From Listeria weihenstephanensis (GTDB lineage Bacteria; Bacillota; Bacilli; Lactobacillales; Listeriaceae), in assembly GCF_003534205.1 (NCBI RefSeq), contig NZ_CP011102.1, forward strand, positions 2,492,036-2,556,035: a stretch of 64,000 bases of DNA, given 5' to 3'. Position numbers and translations under genes: made by a program. The notes under the pieces were generated by a model. That model made no database searches and had not been told where the DNA came from. It was given only the letters and a program-made list of their open reading frames with translations. This document shows, in pieces, positions 1 through 9,221 of this stretch (position 1 is its first letter; each line of letters opens with the position of its first letter).

Positions 1-1250
1 TCTATATCTTGTTGTAATTTCTCTTCCGTTGTTCCTCGTACAGATTCCAACACCGGTGTAAAGTCAAATCCACTTGTTTCTCCAAAGTATTTAGACATTA
101 AATCCAGCAAATCATAATTCTCTCGTACAAAATTAGGCATATTAGCTAATTTTCGATATTGCTGATTGAAATTAGTCAAACCTTCGTCCCCACCCTTTCT
201 CATGAATAGAGAGAAGAGTCGTTCTTTGTCACTACCTGACCACTTATTTAATGCTTGGTGTTCTAATTGCCAAACTTTATTAAAAGAAGCTTCTCTTACT
301 TCTTTTTCTCCATTTTTCGTTTGTGTTCCTTTTGTTAAATAGTCAGCTCCATAATATTTTCGTTCATACGATTCTGCATAAATATTATTCCACACTTCGT
401 TAACATCAAATGAAGAACGCTCCATAAAGGCACCTTGATATCCATGCGCAATTTCGTGCAATACCACCCATCCTTTTGTTAGATAAGCAGATATAGAAGA
501 CTCGTTTTGACCTGTCTCCAAAACACCGTAATAGGCGTAACCTTCCCCATGAGCGTTTGCCTTTATAAAATATCTATTAGGAATGTTCTTATCTGTTGGA
601 TTTACAGGAGAAAAAGAAATCCCTGCTAATTTATTATAAGTCTCAAATATATCACTATAATATGCACACAACTGATCTATAGAAGAGAAATCTGGCATAT
701 TTCTCACATATACTTTATCTAGTTTCGGAACCAACATCTGAAAATATTTCGATGTAATCAAGCCAAATTCAGCATTAGTACTATCCCATTTACCAAAAAA
801 TTCTGATTCTTTACTACCATCCGTATAAATTGGTAACGGTTTAGAATCACCCTTTACCCGGTACTCTAGCACTGGTCTAACTTCGCCTCGTGGTGTTCTG
901 ATGAATGGAACAGTAACATAATTGCTACTGATTGTTTGCCAAGCTGAAGTTACGGGTTTCTCCTTCTCCGTTTGGCGATCATCATTCAATAATTCTAATA
1001 CCAAGCTATCTGTAAAAATGGGATTAGTTTGACGAACTTCTAACTCCATGTTGGCTGGTAAAATGATTCCTAAATCTTGTTTATCTTGTGTAATCCCCTT
1101 TGTAAGGCCTGCATTTTGGAACCACGGTGTTTTTTCTAATGAATTTATTTGTTTCGTTTTCAATTCATCGGCATAAATTGGGCGACCAAATCCTACCATA
1201 ATAATACCTACTAATACGATTAAAAATAATAACGTTTGTTTCTTCTTCAT
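1..1250 (-). CDS. Secreted M60-like zinc metallopeptidase, 3' end cut by window edge
   Basis: Read by hand, because the frame runs off the left edge with no stop. The ATG at 1250 has an AGGAG about 9 bases upstream. About 416 residues are visible. They begin with a signal peptide (KKK, a hydrophobic run, then PIYA-DE near residue 27). A gluzincin motif HEIAH lies at residues 265-269, with E277 and E285 as candidates for the third zinc ligand, which fits the HExxH-(8-28)-E pattern of peptidase family M60 (enhancin-like, often mucin- or glycoprotein-directed). The rest of the visible part is compatible with an M60 catalytic domain. Any carbohydrate-binding C-terminus would lie outside the window. 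Substrate unknown. The family call is by motif and general resemblance only. Confidence 0.72.
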   Translation of the reverse strand, partial: MKKKQTLLFLIVLVGIIMVGFGRPIYADELKTKQINSLEKTPWFQNAGLTKGITQDKQDLGIILPANMELEVRQTNPIFTDSLVLELLNDDRQTEKEKPVTSAWQTISSNYVTVPFIRTPRGEVRPVLEYRVKGDSKPLPIYTDGSKESEFFGKWDSTNAEFGLITSKYFQMLVPKLDKVYVRNMPDFSSIDQLCAYYSDIFETYNKLAGISFSPVNPTDKNIPNRYFIKANAHGEGYAYYGVLETGQNESSISAYLTKGWVVLHEIAHGYQGAFMERSSFDVNEVWNNIYAESYERKYYGADYLTKGTQTKNGEKEVREASFNKVWQLEHQALNKWSGSDKERLFSLFMRKGGDEGLTNFNQQYRKLANMPNFVRENYDLLDLMSKYFGETSGFDFTPVLESVRGTTEEKLQQDI

Positions 1251-1415
1251 TTCATATTTCTCCTACTTTCCTATCTATTTTTACATAGCTCCCACTGTCA
1301 AGCCTATACATTCTATACTAGCATTCTTATTTCGTACAAAAAACCTTAAAATTCCTGTATTTAGATATAATTTGTGACAGTTATATGACGTTTTTAAGTA
1401 ATGAAGAAAATGACC

Positions 1416-1447
1416 ATAAAAAAACAGAGGCTATGATAACCTCTGCT
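1416..1447 (-). terminator. Rho-independent terminator of the alpha-mannosidase gene
   Basis: On the minus strand a 6-bp stem CAGAGG/CCTCTG (arms 1425-1430 and 1440-1445) is followed by a run of seven T. It lies directly after the stop of the alpha-mannosidase gene. Confidence 0.75.
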
Positions 1448-1455
1448 CTGCTAGC

Positions 1456-4400
1456 TTATTTTAATTTCAGCTTAAACGTCTTCAATTCATATGGAAGGAT
1501 CGGGAATTCCCATGAGTCTGTCATCTTCTCCCCGATTGGGCGCTCCATCAGATCACATTCCTGCCATGACGCTACTTGGAAATCGCTCACCATCTTCACA
1601 TGACATCGGCCTCCTGTAAATTCATGTAACCTCACAACGATTGCATCTTCGTCCTCCGCTTTCTTCACGGCGTCAACCTGAATTTGCTCACAGTCCGTTT
1701 TCAACAAGGAGCGGTTATCATGAGAGCCAAGTGCCACACGAAGCGGATTATTCAACGCCCAGGCTTCTTGGACAACATCTCCGTGCACAAAATCGCCCGC
1801 ATGCGGCAGTAATGCATACGTAAACGCGTGCTCACCTTGATCCTGCGTCACATCTGGATATGTCGCCGATTTTAGCAACGTCAAGCGAATCACATGATCC
1901 TTAATATCGTGCCCATACTTACAATTATTCAAAATACTAACACCATACCCTGCCTCACTCAAATCCGCCCATTGATGCCCAACTGTCTCAAAACGCGCAT
2001 AGTCCCAACTTGTATTCCAATGGGTCGGCCGCTTCACATTTCCGTACTGAATATCATACGTCGCTTCCGTCGCCATCACATCTACAGGAAACGCGACTTT
2101 CAGCAGTTGCTGCTTTTCATGCCAATCCATCTCTGTTTCAAAATCAATCCGCGCACTATCACGATAGAAATGAATCGCTTGCGAAATCGTCGAAGTACCG
2201 TAAATCCATTTCATTTGTAAGGTTGTTTGTAGCGTCCCATTTTGAGTTACCCCCACACTTTCCAGTTGCGTCACTTCACGCATTTTTTCCTGATAATAAA
2301 TATCAATATCCCAGGCATCAAAGTTCAGCGGCTTATCCTCAAAAACTTGCAATACGTTCCCACGCTCACCTTTTGCTAGCACTTCACGTACCTGTATCTT
2401 ATCAAAAATCGAAGTAAACTGACCAGCCTCGTTCCAAGTCACACGATAACGATTCGTCTCAAGCGCCCCGTCATCAACCTGAGCTAGCGATTTATCCTGA
2501 ACAAATTCCTCGGTAACTTCATACGTAAGCGTCGCAGCCCCCATTGAAGGCAAGGAATCCACCGCTACAAGCCAACTTCCTGCTAAATTCCGTTGGGCAT
2601 CCAGTCGTTTCCCGTCTGCATCCTTCCATATGACTGCTTCATTCTCCTGAATCGCAATCTCCGCCAAGCGCGGCCGCTCCCAAATAGAACTATTAAGTAG
2701 CGTCATCGCATTCGGCGCTTCCTCATCCATCGCGCTCATCTCATCATAAGCCATCAGCGCCAAATTCTCCGCCTCCTCATACTCCTCGACACAATCCTCG
2801 TAAACCTCGTGAATCGAAGAACCCGGAATAATATCATGGAACTGATTCCGCAATACAATACGCCAACTTTCCTGCAACAAATCACTCGGATACGCCGCAA
2901 AATCACCCGTCTGCGCCGCCTGCAAAACTTGGAACCATTCCGCATCCCGAAGCAGCAACTCCAATTTTCGATTCATTTTCTTGTTATACGCCTGCGAAGT
3001 ATATGTCCCGCGATGATACTCAAAATAAAGCTCGCCATTCCACGTATGTACATATTCCTCCGAATTCTCCACCCGCTCATGCAAGCGCTCAAAATAAGGT
3101 CCTGCAAGTCCCATCTCCACTTTTGGCATGCCTGGCATCTTGTCAAACCGCTCAATCATTTCCAGCATCTCGCGCGTCGGACCACCGCCACCATCACCAA
3201 AACCATACGAAACCAGCATCTCATTGTTCAAATTCTTATCCCGATAACCGTCCCAAACACCTTTCACCGTCCGCGCCGTGATATTCCCATTATACGTATA
3301 ATAAAGATCATGAACATCCGGCGACGTAATAAAATGCGTCAAAATCTCCGAACCATCAATCCCGCGCCACCAAAACGTATCATGCGGCATCCGATTAAAC
3401 TGATTCCAACTAATCTTCGTCGTCATAAACGTCTCAATCCCTGACTTCTTCAAAATCTGCGGCAACGCCCAACTATACCCAAACACATCCGGTAACCATA
3501 AGAATTTACTCTCCTTGCCAAACTCCTCCTTAAAAAATCGCGTCCCCTGCAAAATTTGGCGCACCAACGACTCACCAGACGGAATATTACAATCCGCTTC
3601 CAGCCACATCCCGCCATCCGCTTCCCAACGCCCATCTGCAACCCGACTCTTAATCTTCGCATAAATATCCGGATAATCCGTCTTAATATACGCATACAAC
3701 TGAGGCTGCGACTGCAAAAATTCATAATTCGGATACTGCTCCATCAAACGCATCACCGTCGAAAACGACCGCGCCGATTTCTCACGCGTATGCTTCAAAC
3801 GCCATAACCACGCCACATCAATATGCGTATGCCCGACACACGTCACCGTCACATCAAAATTTTTCGGCATCGCGTCAATCTTGGCATTAAGCACCCGTCC
3901 AGCCTCATAAAGCGACGCCCTATGCTCCGTACTCCCAGGATTCGCCCAATCAATCACGCGAAAACTATGGTCCAGCGCCTGCATCAACCCGTAACGCTCC
4001 GTGCTATTCTCCCCTAAATAATCGAGCGTTTGCAAAGCCGCAAAAGCCGTATAATACAGATCGTCCACTGCGACATCCAAATACCCAATAAACGCCTCGT
4101 TCAACCGATGCTCCTGCGTCCTCACCTGACCGCCGCCCTCAAGCCCCGACCAAAGCCTAAAAATCAGCTCCACCCGCGTCCCAGCAAGCGCATCATCAAA
4201 AAACACTTCCTTATGATTCTGATCCACGCCCTGATACGGCTCGCCATTCACAAACAACAGCGATTCAAAACCAGCATTATTCCCGTCCCCCGTCTTCCCG
4301 AAATCAAAGAACCCCAGAATCCGGCAACCCTCTCGTTTCGCAGGCAACACCACACTTGCCTTCAACCAAACATAGCGATCCCGTCCACGCCAATCCTCAC

Positions 4401-4563
4401 CAATCCCAATCGTCTCCGTGAAATCAAGCCCATCCGGGTAACTCCCAATCGCACCTTCCTGATCCTCTAAGATACCAAATTCCGCGATAACCTCCGATTT
4501 CACATACCGATATCCACTAACCTCCACATTCCGATTCTGCACCTTTTCCTTCGTCCAAAACAT
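1456..4563 (-). CDS. Alpha-mannosidase, glycoside hydrolase family 38
   Basis: 1035 residues, the usual length for bacterial GH38 enzymes. These hydrolyse terminal alpha-mannosyl linkages by a retaining mechanism that needs a metal. Metal-binding residues are visible in the GHTHID motif (H245, H247, D249). D359 in LPDVFGYS matches the family nucleophile. The C-terminal half is the usual beta-rich GH38 domain. No signal peptide is present, so the enzyme is cytosolic and acts on imported or internally released mannosides. The gene is monocistronic: it has its own promoter with a cre-like site and its own terminator. Mannosylglycerate or oligomannoside degradation are both possible; the substrate cannot be decided from sequence. 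Confidence 0.93.
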   Translation of the reverse strand: MFWTKEKVQNRNVEVSGYRYVKSEVIAEFGILEDQEGAIGSYPDGLDFTETIGIGEDWRGRDRYVWLKASVVLPAKREGCRILGFFDFGKTGDGNNAGFESLLFVNGEPYQGVDQNHKEVFFDDALAGTRVELIFRLWSGLEGGGQVRTQEHRLNEAFIGYLDVAVDDLYYTAFAALQTLDYLGENSTERYGLMQALDHSFRVIDWANPGSTEHRASLYEAGRVLNAKIDAMPKNFDVTVTCVGHTHIDVAWLWRLKHTREKSARSFSTVMRLMEQYPNYEFLQSQPQLYAYIKTDYPDIYAKIKSRVADGRWEADGGMWLEADCNIPSGESLVRQILQGTRFFKEEFGKESKFLWLPDVFGYSWALPQILKKSGIETFMTTKISWNQFNRMPHDTFWWRGIDGSEILTHFITSPDVHDLYYTYNGNITARTVKGVWDGYRDKNLNNEMLVSYGFGDGGGGPTREMLEMIERFDKMPGMPKVEMGLAGPYFERLHERVENSEEYVHTWNGELYFEYHRGTYTSQAYNKKMNRKLELLLRDAEWFQVLQAAQTGDFAAYPSDLLQESWRIVLRNQFHDIIPGSSIHEVYEDCVEEYEEAENLALMAYDEMSAMDEEAPNAMTLLNSSIWERPRLAEIAIQENEAVIWKDADGKRLDAQRNLAGSWLVAVDSLPSMGAATLTYEVTEEFVQDKSLAQVDDGALETNRYRVTWNEAGQFTSIFDKIQVREVLAKGERGNVLQVFEDKPLNFDAWDIDIYYQEKMREVTQLESVGVTQNGTLQTTLQMKWIYGTSTISQAIHFYRDSARIDFETEMDWHEKQQLLKVAFPVDVMATEATYDIQYGNVKRPTHWNTSWDYARFETVGHQWADLSEAGYGVSILNNCKYGHDIKDHVIRLTLLKSATYPDVTQDQGEHAFTYALLPHAGDFVHGDVVQEAWALNNPLRVALGSHDNRSLLKTDCEQIQVDAVKKAEDEDAIVVRLHEFTGGRCHVKMVSDFQVASWQECDLMERPIGEKMTDSWEFPILPYELKTFKLKLK

Positions 4564-4583
4564 ACCATCACACCTTTCCGTTA

Positions 4584-4597
4584 GTTAAACGCTTTCA
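4584..4597 (-). promoter_or_regulatory. cre-like catabolite operator
   Basis: On the minus strand TGAAAGCGTTTAAC matches 12 of 14 positions of the Gram-positive cre consensus TGWAARCGYTWNCW. It lies just downstream of the -10 box, where CcpA binding would block the start of transcription. Confidence 0.6.
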
Positions 4598-4604
4598 TTC
4601 ATAA

Positions 4605-4632
4605 AATATAACATAGGAATTTATCATGTCAA
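4605..4632 (-). promoter_or_regulatory. Sigma-A promoter of the alpha-mannosidase gene
   Basis: A perfect -35 TTGACA (4627-4632) and -10 TATATT (4605-4610) are separated by 16 bp on the minus strand, upstream of the cre-like site. Confidence 0.6.
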
Positions 4633-4644
4633 ATAGACAAACTA

Positions 4645-4676
4645 AAGAAAAGCAGATGCCTACAATCAGCACCTAC
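4645..4676 (-). terminator. Terminator of nanE
   Basis: On the minus strand a 9-bp stem including G-T pairs (arms 4652-4660 and 4668-4676) is followed by TTTTCTTT, 10 bases after the nanE stop. Confidence 0.65.
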
Positions 4677-4686
4677 TTTTTCAAAA

Positions 4687-5382
4687 TCATTGCAATATAT
4701 CCACAAACCGCTCCGTAATCAACTGAGGCCGTGTAATCGCACCACCAACTACGATCGCAAAAACACCAATATCCTGAATATGTTTCGCGATTTCTGGCGT
4801 TAAAACATTCCCCTCTGCTATCACTCGTGCCATCCGAACCTCACGCACAATTTGGCGTAAGAGAGCAAAATCATCATCTGCTATTTTCTTCCCACTTGTC
4901 TCTTCCGTGTAGCCAAATAAAGTCGGTGCCACAAAATCGAATCCTAATTTTTCCGCTGTAACCGCCTCTTCCAGCGTCGCAACATCCGCCATAAACAACT
5001 GCTCTGGATATTTACGCCTAATTTCAGGGAATAAATCCGCGATCCACGTGCCATCTGGGCGAAGCCGATTCGTCCCGTCCATCGCAACAATCTCCGCTCC
5101 CGTTGCCACAATCGCATCTACCTCTTGCATCGTCGGCGTAATGAATACTGGACACTCACCATAATTTTTCTTATAAATCCCGATAACTGGCAAATCCACT
5201 TCTGCTTTAATCGCCTCAATATCCACAGCTGTATTCGCTCGAATTCCAACCGCTCCACCAACCTTAGCAGCAAGCGCCATTTTGGCCATAATGTATGGGC
5301 TGTGTAATGGCTCATCCTCCAATGCTTGGCACGAAACAATCAACCCTCGAGCCATTTTTAAAACCTTTTCTTCATCTTTCAT
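4687..5382 (-). CDS. nanE: N-acetylmannosamine-6-phosphate 2-epimerase NanE
   Basis: 231 residues, a single TIM-barrel domain of the NanE family. It interconverts ManNAc-6-P and GlcNAc-6-P in sialic acid or ManNAc catabolism, feeding amino sugars towards glycolysis or the cell wall. Family segments visible are the N-terminal RGLIVSCQAL, GIYKKNY and the barrel-end VVGGAITRP phosphate-binding motif. AGGAGG lies 9 bases before the ATG. No other sialic acid genes (nanA, nanK, transporter) are in the window, so it stands as a single-gene unit with its own terminator. Confidence 0.93.
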   Translation of the reverse strand: MKDEEKVLKMARGLIVSCQALEDEPLHSPYIMAKMALAAKVGGAVGIRANTAVDIEAIKAEVDLPVIGIYKKNYGECPVFITPTMQEVDAIVATGAEIVAMDGTNRLRPDGTWIADLFPEIRRKYPEQLFMADVATLEEAVTAEKLGFDFVAPTLFGYTEETSGKKIADDDFALLRQIVREVRMARVIAEGNVLTPEIAKHIQDIGVFAIVVGGAITRPQLITERFVDILQ

Positions 5383-5550
5383 GGCAAAATTCCTCCTAAA
5401 TTATCATTAAATTCTAATTTGATTTATACTCCTTGGAGTGATAACATTGTGATAGTGTTAATTTTAACAATAATGCAGTATTTATACTACCTATAGCCAT
5501 TTTCTAATAAATAAGACGTGTTAAACACACACAGAAAGATAGGACAAAAT

Positions 5551-6510
5551 ATGGATACAATTCGCTTTCAACCTTTTGAGAAAAAGCCATCCAGACTCAT
5601 GCATCGACTTCAAATTTCCTTCGTTATCCTACTCGGAATCGCCTTCACATTAGGCGGCTTCGCCATTCATTATTATAACGGTATCCAACAAACATTGAAC
5701 AGTATTCATGTACCACTATCTAAAGACAAGACCTCCACTAGTACGCTAACAGACGGCCACGCTTTTTCTATCCTGATGATTGGGACAGATGCTCGAGCTG
5801 GCGAGAAAACCGGACGTTCTGACTCCATGATTCTTGCAACGATTAACAAAGAAAAGAACTCCGTCAAAATGCTCAGTATCCCTCGTGATACAAAAGTGAC
5901 TTATGATGACGGCGATATTGGTAAAATAAATGGTAGCTATTCAAAAGGCGGCGCAGAAGGCACTGTAAACGCCGTAGAAAAGCTCATGAACGTTCCAATC
6001 GATTATTACGTCACCATCAATATGAAAGGCTTCAGCGATCTCGTATCAGCTGTGGGCGGTGTCCGTGTCACGAATGATATCAATCTAACCGAAGTCAACA
6101 AACGCTTTGTGAAAGGTAAAATCGACTTGAACGGAAAAGAAGCACTCCAATACGTGCGCATTCGTCATGAAGATCCCCGCGGAGATTTCGGCCGCCAAGA
6201 CCGTCAACGCGATGTCATCATGGGAATAAGCAACGAACTCGCTGGTACCACTTCTATTACGCATTTCAACAAGCTTCTAAAAGCAGTCGGCGATAATTTC
6301 ACAACAAACCTTGCAATGGACGACATCATCGAAATTGCCACAAACTACTCGAGTGTCCGAAACAATGTCGATACACTCAAAATGGAAGGTGAAGGCGTCT
6401 CAATCTACAGCGAAGCATATGGCTTCAACCTGTATTACTACGAACCCGAAGCCAAATCCAAAACAGCCGCAACAAAAGCTTTCCGAGAACATTTAGGATT
6501 GAGTCAATGA
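5551..6510 (+). CDS. LytR-CpsA-Psr (LCP) family cell-wall glycopolymer ligase
   Basis: The ATG at 5551 (319 residues) is preferred over an in-frame GTG at 5518, which has no ribosome site; a weak GATAGGA precedes 5551. The protein has a short cytoplasmic N-terminus, one membrane segment (about residues 25-45) and an extracellular LCP domain. Visible LCP motifs are MIGTDAR, RSDSMI, SIPRDTKV and the Arg-rich VRIRHEDPRGDFGRQDRQR. Family members transfer undecaprenyl-linked polymers such as wall teichoic acid onto peptidoglycan. Several paralogues are usual in Firmicutes, so the polymer handled here is not known. It converges on the FUSC-like pair across a shared terminator. Confidence 0.9.
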   Translation: MDTIRFQPFEKKPSRLMHRLQISFVILLGIAFTLGGFAIHYYNGIQQTLNSIHVPLSKDKTSTSTLTDGHAFSILMIGTDARAGEKTGRSDSMILATINKEKNSVKMLSIPRDTKVTYDDGDIGKINGSYSKGGAEGTVNAVEKLMNVPIDYYVTINMKGFSDLVSAVGGVRVTNDINLTEVNKRFVKGKIDLNGKEALQYVRIRHEDPRGDFGRQDRQRDVIMGISNELAGTTSITHFNKLLKAVGDNFTTNLAMDDIIEIATNYSSVRNNVDTLKMEGEGVSIYSEAYGFNLYYYEPEAKSKTAATKAFREHLGLSQ

Positions 6511-6541
6511 AGCTGAGGCATAACTGAAATTCAATTTAAAT

Positions 6542-6608
6542 AAAAAAGCAAGAATCTTTGTATGCAGCCATTGTAGAAATGGAACATATAAGATTCCTGC
6601 TTTTTTTT
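6542..6608. terminator. Bidirectional terminator between the LCP gene and the FUSC-like genes
   Basis: Arms 6542-6558 and 6590-6608 (AAAAAAGCAAGAATCTT against AAGATTCCTGCTTTTTTTT) form a long stem with A and T runs on both sides, serving converging genes. Confidence 0.75.
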
Positions 6609-6623
6609 GATGAGCAAAGCCAT

Positions 6624-7466
6624 TTATAGTCGTTGTATCTCCATATTCGTCTTTTCATACAGCTTATCTATCATCTGTTCATGGAATGCAATAACTTCTT
6701 TGAGCCCAGATTCCGTAACTTCTGAAAGTGGATGGTGGTATAAAACCTCCAAATTTTGTAGCATCTGTTCCAAATCATGAATGAGGGACAGCATTGGCTC
6801 TGCATCCTCTACCTTAGGCACAAAACTGCTATCATTAACAATCGTCATTCTTTCTTGTTTCAGAGCCTGCAAAGCCTTCCATGCCCCTACTAAATCATCA
6901 TGCAACGCTTCTTTATTTTGATATTTCACGCGGATTTTTTCAATTTGTGTCAAACAAGCTTTTGCATGATCATAAAATACCCGATTCATCTCTGTTTTCT
7001 TTTTCGGATAGAGGGAGTAGACAAGCAAACCAATAGCAAGACCAATCAACGTGTCGATAATCCGATTATTAATATAGAGCACCGGCTGTCCTTCACCCTT
7101 ACCCACCAGAATCATGACCGTGATAACAGCAATAACAGGCGTAAATTTACCAACAAAAAGATAGCCCCATAGCACGGCAATTGTAGCCGCGATTGGTATC
7201 ATCAAAAAATGATGGTCTGGGACGATAAAGTAGAAAAGAACACCCGTCGCACCACCAACAAGCGTACCTAGAATACGCTCCATACTCGATTTATAAGTCG
7301 CGCCTTTCGTCAACTGAGCTGTAATATAAATCGCATTAAATACATAGGTCGGATACACAATATACTTACCGAAGAAAGGATACAGCAGGATACAAATAAG
7401 CATACTGATCAGTACTTTAGCAACACGAGGATCCAAGGTTAATCGTTCTCTTAATGTCGTCTTCAT
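6624..7466 (-). CDS. FUSC / aromatic acid exporter-like membrane protein (second of pair)
   Basis: 280 residues. The N-terminal half (to about residue 155) has six hydrophobic segments of the FUSC or ArAE type; the C-terminal half is a soluble, mostly helical domain. The start lies inside the preceding membrane-protein gene (ATGA overlap at 7463-7466), so translation is probably coupled and the two may form a heteromer. Relatives are annotated as aromatic-acid or fusaric-acid exporters, or as membrane proteins of unknown function; the substrate here is unknown. No regulator or membrane-fusion partner adjoins. Confidence 0.72.
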   Translation of the reverse strand: MKTTLRERLTLDPRVAKVLISMLICILLYPFFGKYIVYPTYVFNAIYITAQLTKGATYKSSMERILGTLVGGATGVLFYFIVPDHHFLMIPIAATIAVLWGYLFVGKFTPVIAVITVMILVGKGEGQPVLYINNRIIDTLIGLAIGLLVYSLYPKKKTEMNRVFYDHAKACLTQIEKIRVKYQNKEALHDDLVGAWKALQALKQERMTIVNDSSFVPKVEDAEPMLSLIHDLEQMLQNLEVLYHHPLSEVTESGLKEVIAFHEQMIDKLYEKTNMEIQRL

Positions 7467-8374
7467 GCGATTTCACCCCCGTCAAGCGTCTCAATACTGC
7501 CACGTATCCCCTTTATACCTTTCGCAAACTCTTTAATATGAAATGTCAATATTGGATCTCCATTCGCAACGACAGAAATATCATCCATACCAATCGTACG
7601 CAATTCTTCCTTCGCAGCTTCATCGATGTTATACTCACCCAACTCGGAAATCGTCAATAAGCTGAAATAAGCCTGTAAGTATGACGCCAATGTTTTCTTA
7701 TAAATCTCCACATGTGCCGGGTCTTTCTGCTTCCCAGCCCCGTATTCATGAATCAACATCTGTGATTGTACAAAAATCCCGTACAATGGTTTCGGCTTCC
7801 CTGCTTCTTTTTTCACTAACATCGTGTGTAGTTCTTTTTGCAACAGTGCCATCGTTTGCTTCATCATGATCTGGATCGATTTCTCCACCGGAATATGTAC
7901 AAATCGTACAATCAAACGTACCACGATAAAAAAGAGGGCAACATCCAACATCATAATAATTAAAACAACCCAATAAGGGGCATTCATATCTGACGTATCC
8001 AAGAAAAATAACGCCGTTCCTATCGCCATCGTGATAACCATATATTTTTGAGGTATCATAAAGTTAATGACCAATAACGCCACAACCATCACCACAAAAT
8101 AAACATATACATTCATATCAAAGAAGACAGAGGATATTCCGACAATCACACAGGCAAATACGAACATCACGCCTATTTTTGACATCGCTTTTTTTGTAAA
8201 CCCACTCGTCGGTTGAATCGAAATAATCCCCATCAACAAAGCGATTGGAAGTATGCCAATAAATTGTGGTATCAGAAGCGTATGGAAACCTACACAAATA
8301 AGAGCAAAGATAAAAACTTGCAACATATGTATTAAGCCCTTCGTTCCTAGTTTCGCTAAAATTAGTTTTTTCAT
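7463..8374 (-). CDS. FUSC-like membrane protein (first of pair)
   Basis: 303 residues with the same layout as its downstream partner: about six membrane segments in residues 12-165, then a soluble helical region. The pair looks like an old duplication or a split of a two-module exporter. AAAGGGGA precedes the ATG. The gap to KtrC upstream holds a terminator, so this two-gene unit has its own promoter. Function is inferred from topology only. Confidence 0.68.
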   Translation of the reverse strand: MKKLILAKLGTKGLIHMLQVFIFALICVGFHTLLIPQFIGILPIALLMGIISIQPTSGFTKKAMSKIGVMFVFACVIVGISSVFFDMNVYVYFVVMVVALLVINFMIPQKYMVITMAIGTALFFLDTSDMNAPYWVVLIIMMLDVALFFIVVRLIVRFVHIPVEKSIQIMMKQTMALLQKELHTMLVKKEAGKPKPLYGIFVQSQMLIHEYGAGKQKDPAHVEIYKKTLASYLQAYFSLLTISELGEYNIDEAAKEELRTIGMDDISVVANGDPILTFHIKEFAKGIKGIRGSIETLDGGEIA

Positions 8375-8497
8375 TCTGCGTTGTCCCCTTTTCTCCCAAG
8401 TTTAGTATCATATAGAAATTTTATCACAAATTGGTCCATTCGGATAGCTGTATATCATATACCCCAGTTTCCAGATAAATAGACATTGGAATAGGAT

Positions 8498-8534
8498 CAA
8501 AATAAAAAAGCTAAGCATCGATGCCATGCCTAAC
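8498..8534 (-). terminator. Terminator after ktrC (end of the lia-ktrC unit)
   Basis: On the minus strand a 10-bp stem (arms 8510-8519 and 8525-8534, two G-T pairs) is followed by TTTTTTATTTT. Confidence 0.75.
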
Positions 8535-8544
8535 TTTCACTCAT

Positions 8545-9213
8545 CTATTGAATTTGTTCTTGTAGGCGCTCAATGTCGTCATCGCTACCAATAACAATCA
8601 GAATATCGCTAGATTGCAGCACATCTGTCGCCTCTGGTGTAATAATCATCTGCTTATCACGCTTAATTCCAACGATATTCACACCATACGTATTCCGAAA
8701 ATCAAGTTCATGCAAGCTTTTCCCCAGAAAACGGCGATTCGAAACAGAAATCTCGACCAAACTATATTCATCCGAAAGCTCTAAATAATCCAGCATGTTT
8801 TTAGAAACGATATAATGCGCGATTCGGCGACCCATATCACGCTCAGGATGAACCACGCGATCCGCTCCAATTTTATCAAGTAATTTCGCATGTTTATCGT
8901 TTGTTGCCTTAGCCGTCACGTACTTCACGCCCATCTCTTTCAGAATCAGCGTCGTCAAAATACTCGACTGAATATCCTCACCGATCGATACAATCACATG
9001 TTCGAAATTACGAATTCCGAGCTGGCGCAATGCATTCTCATCGGTTGAATTACAGATCACGGCATGCGTCGCAATCGACATAAACTCGTTAACACGCTCT
9101 TCACTTGAGTCAATCGCCAATACTTCCATTCCTTGCTCGACAAGCGACTTACAAATACTACCGCCAAATCGACCTAAACCAATAACTGCAAATCCTTCTT
9201 TCATCGCAAACAT
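8545..9213 (-). CDS. ktrC: Potassium uptake regulatory subunit KtrC (RCK protein)
   Basis: 222 residues. An RCK_N Rossmann domain begins VIGLGRFGGS, with D35 (AIDSSEE) as the nucleotide-ribose acidic residue. An RCK_C domain follows (about 135-222). KtrC gates the KtrD potassium channel, and RCK_C domains of KtrA/KtrC bind c-di-AMP in Firmicutes. Two starts compete: ATG 9213 lies only 3 bases from AAGGAGG, while ATG 9204 lies 12 bases away and gives the N-terminus typical of the family (MKEGFAVIGLG). The gene begins 8 bases after liaR, so it is probably co-transcribed with liaFSR. No ktrD is in the window. Confidence 0.92.
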   Translation of the reverse strand: MFAMKEGFAVIGLGRFGGSICKSLVEQGMEVLAIDSSEERVNEFMSIATHAVICNSTDENALRQLGIRNFEHVIVSIGEDIQSSILTTLILKEMGVKYVTAKATNDKHAKLLDKIGADRVVHPERDMGRRIAHYIVSKNMLDYLELSDEYSLVEISVSNRRFLGKSLHELDFRNTYGVNIVGIKRDKQMIITPEATDVLQSSDILIVIGSDDDIERLQEQIQ

Positions 9214-9221
9214 TCGCCTCC

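Noticed and set aside
1641-4470. Many long frames on the plus strand opposite the alpha-mannosidase gene
   Set aside because: Arg/His/Ile-rich shadows of a real gene whose motifs are clear; no ribosome sites.
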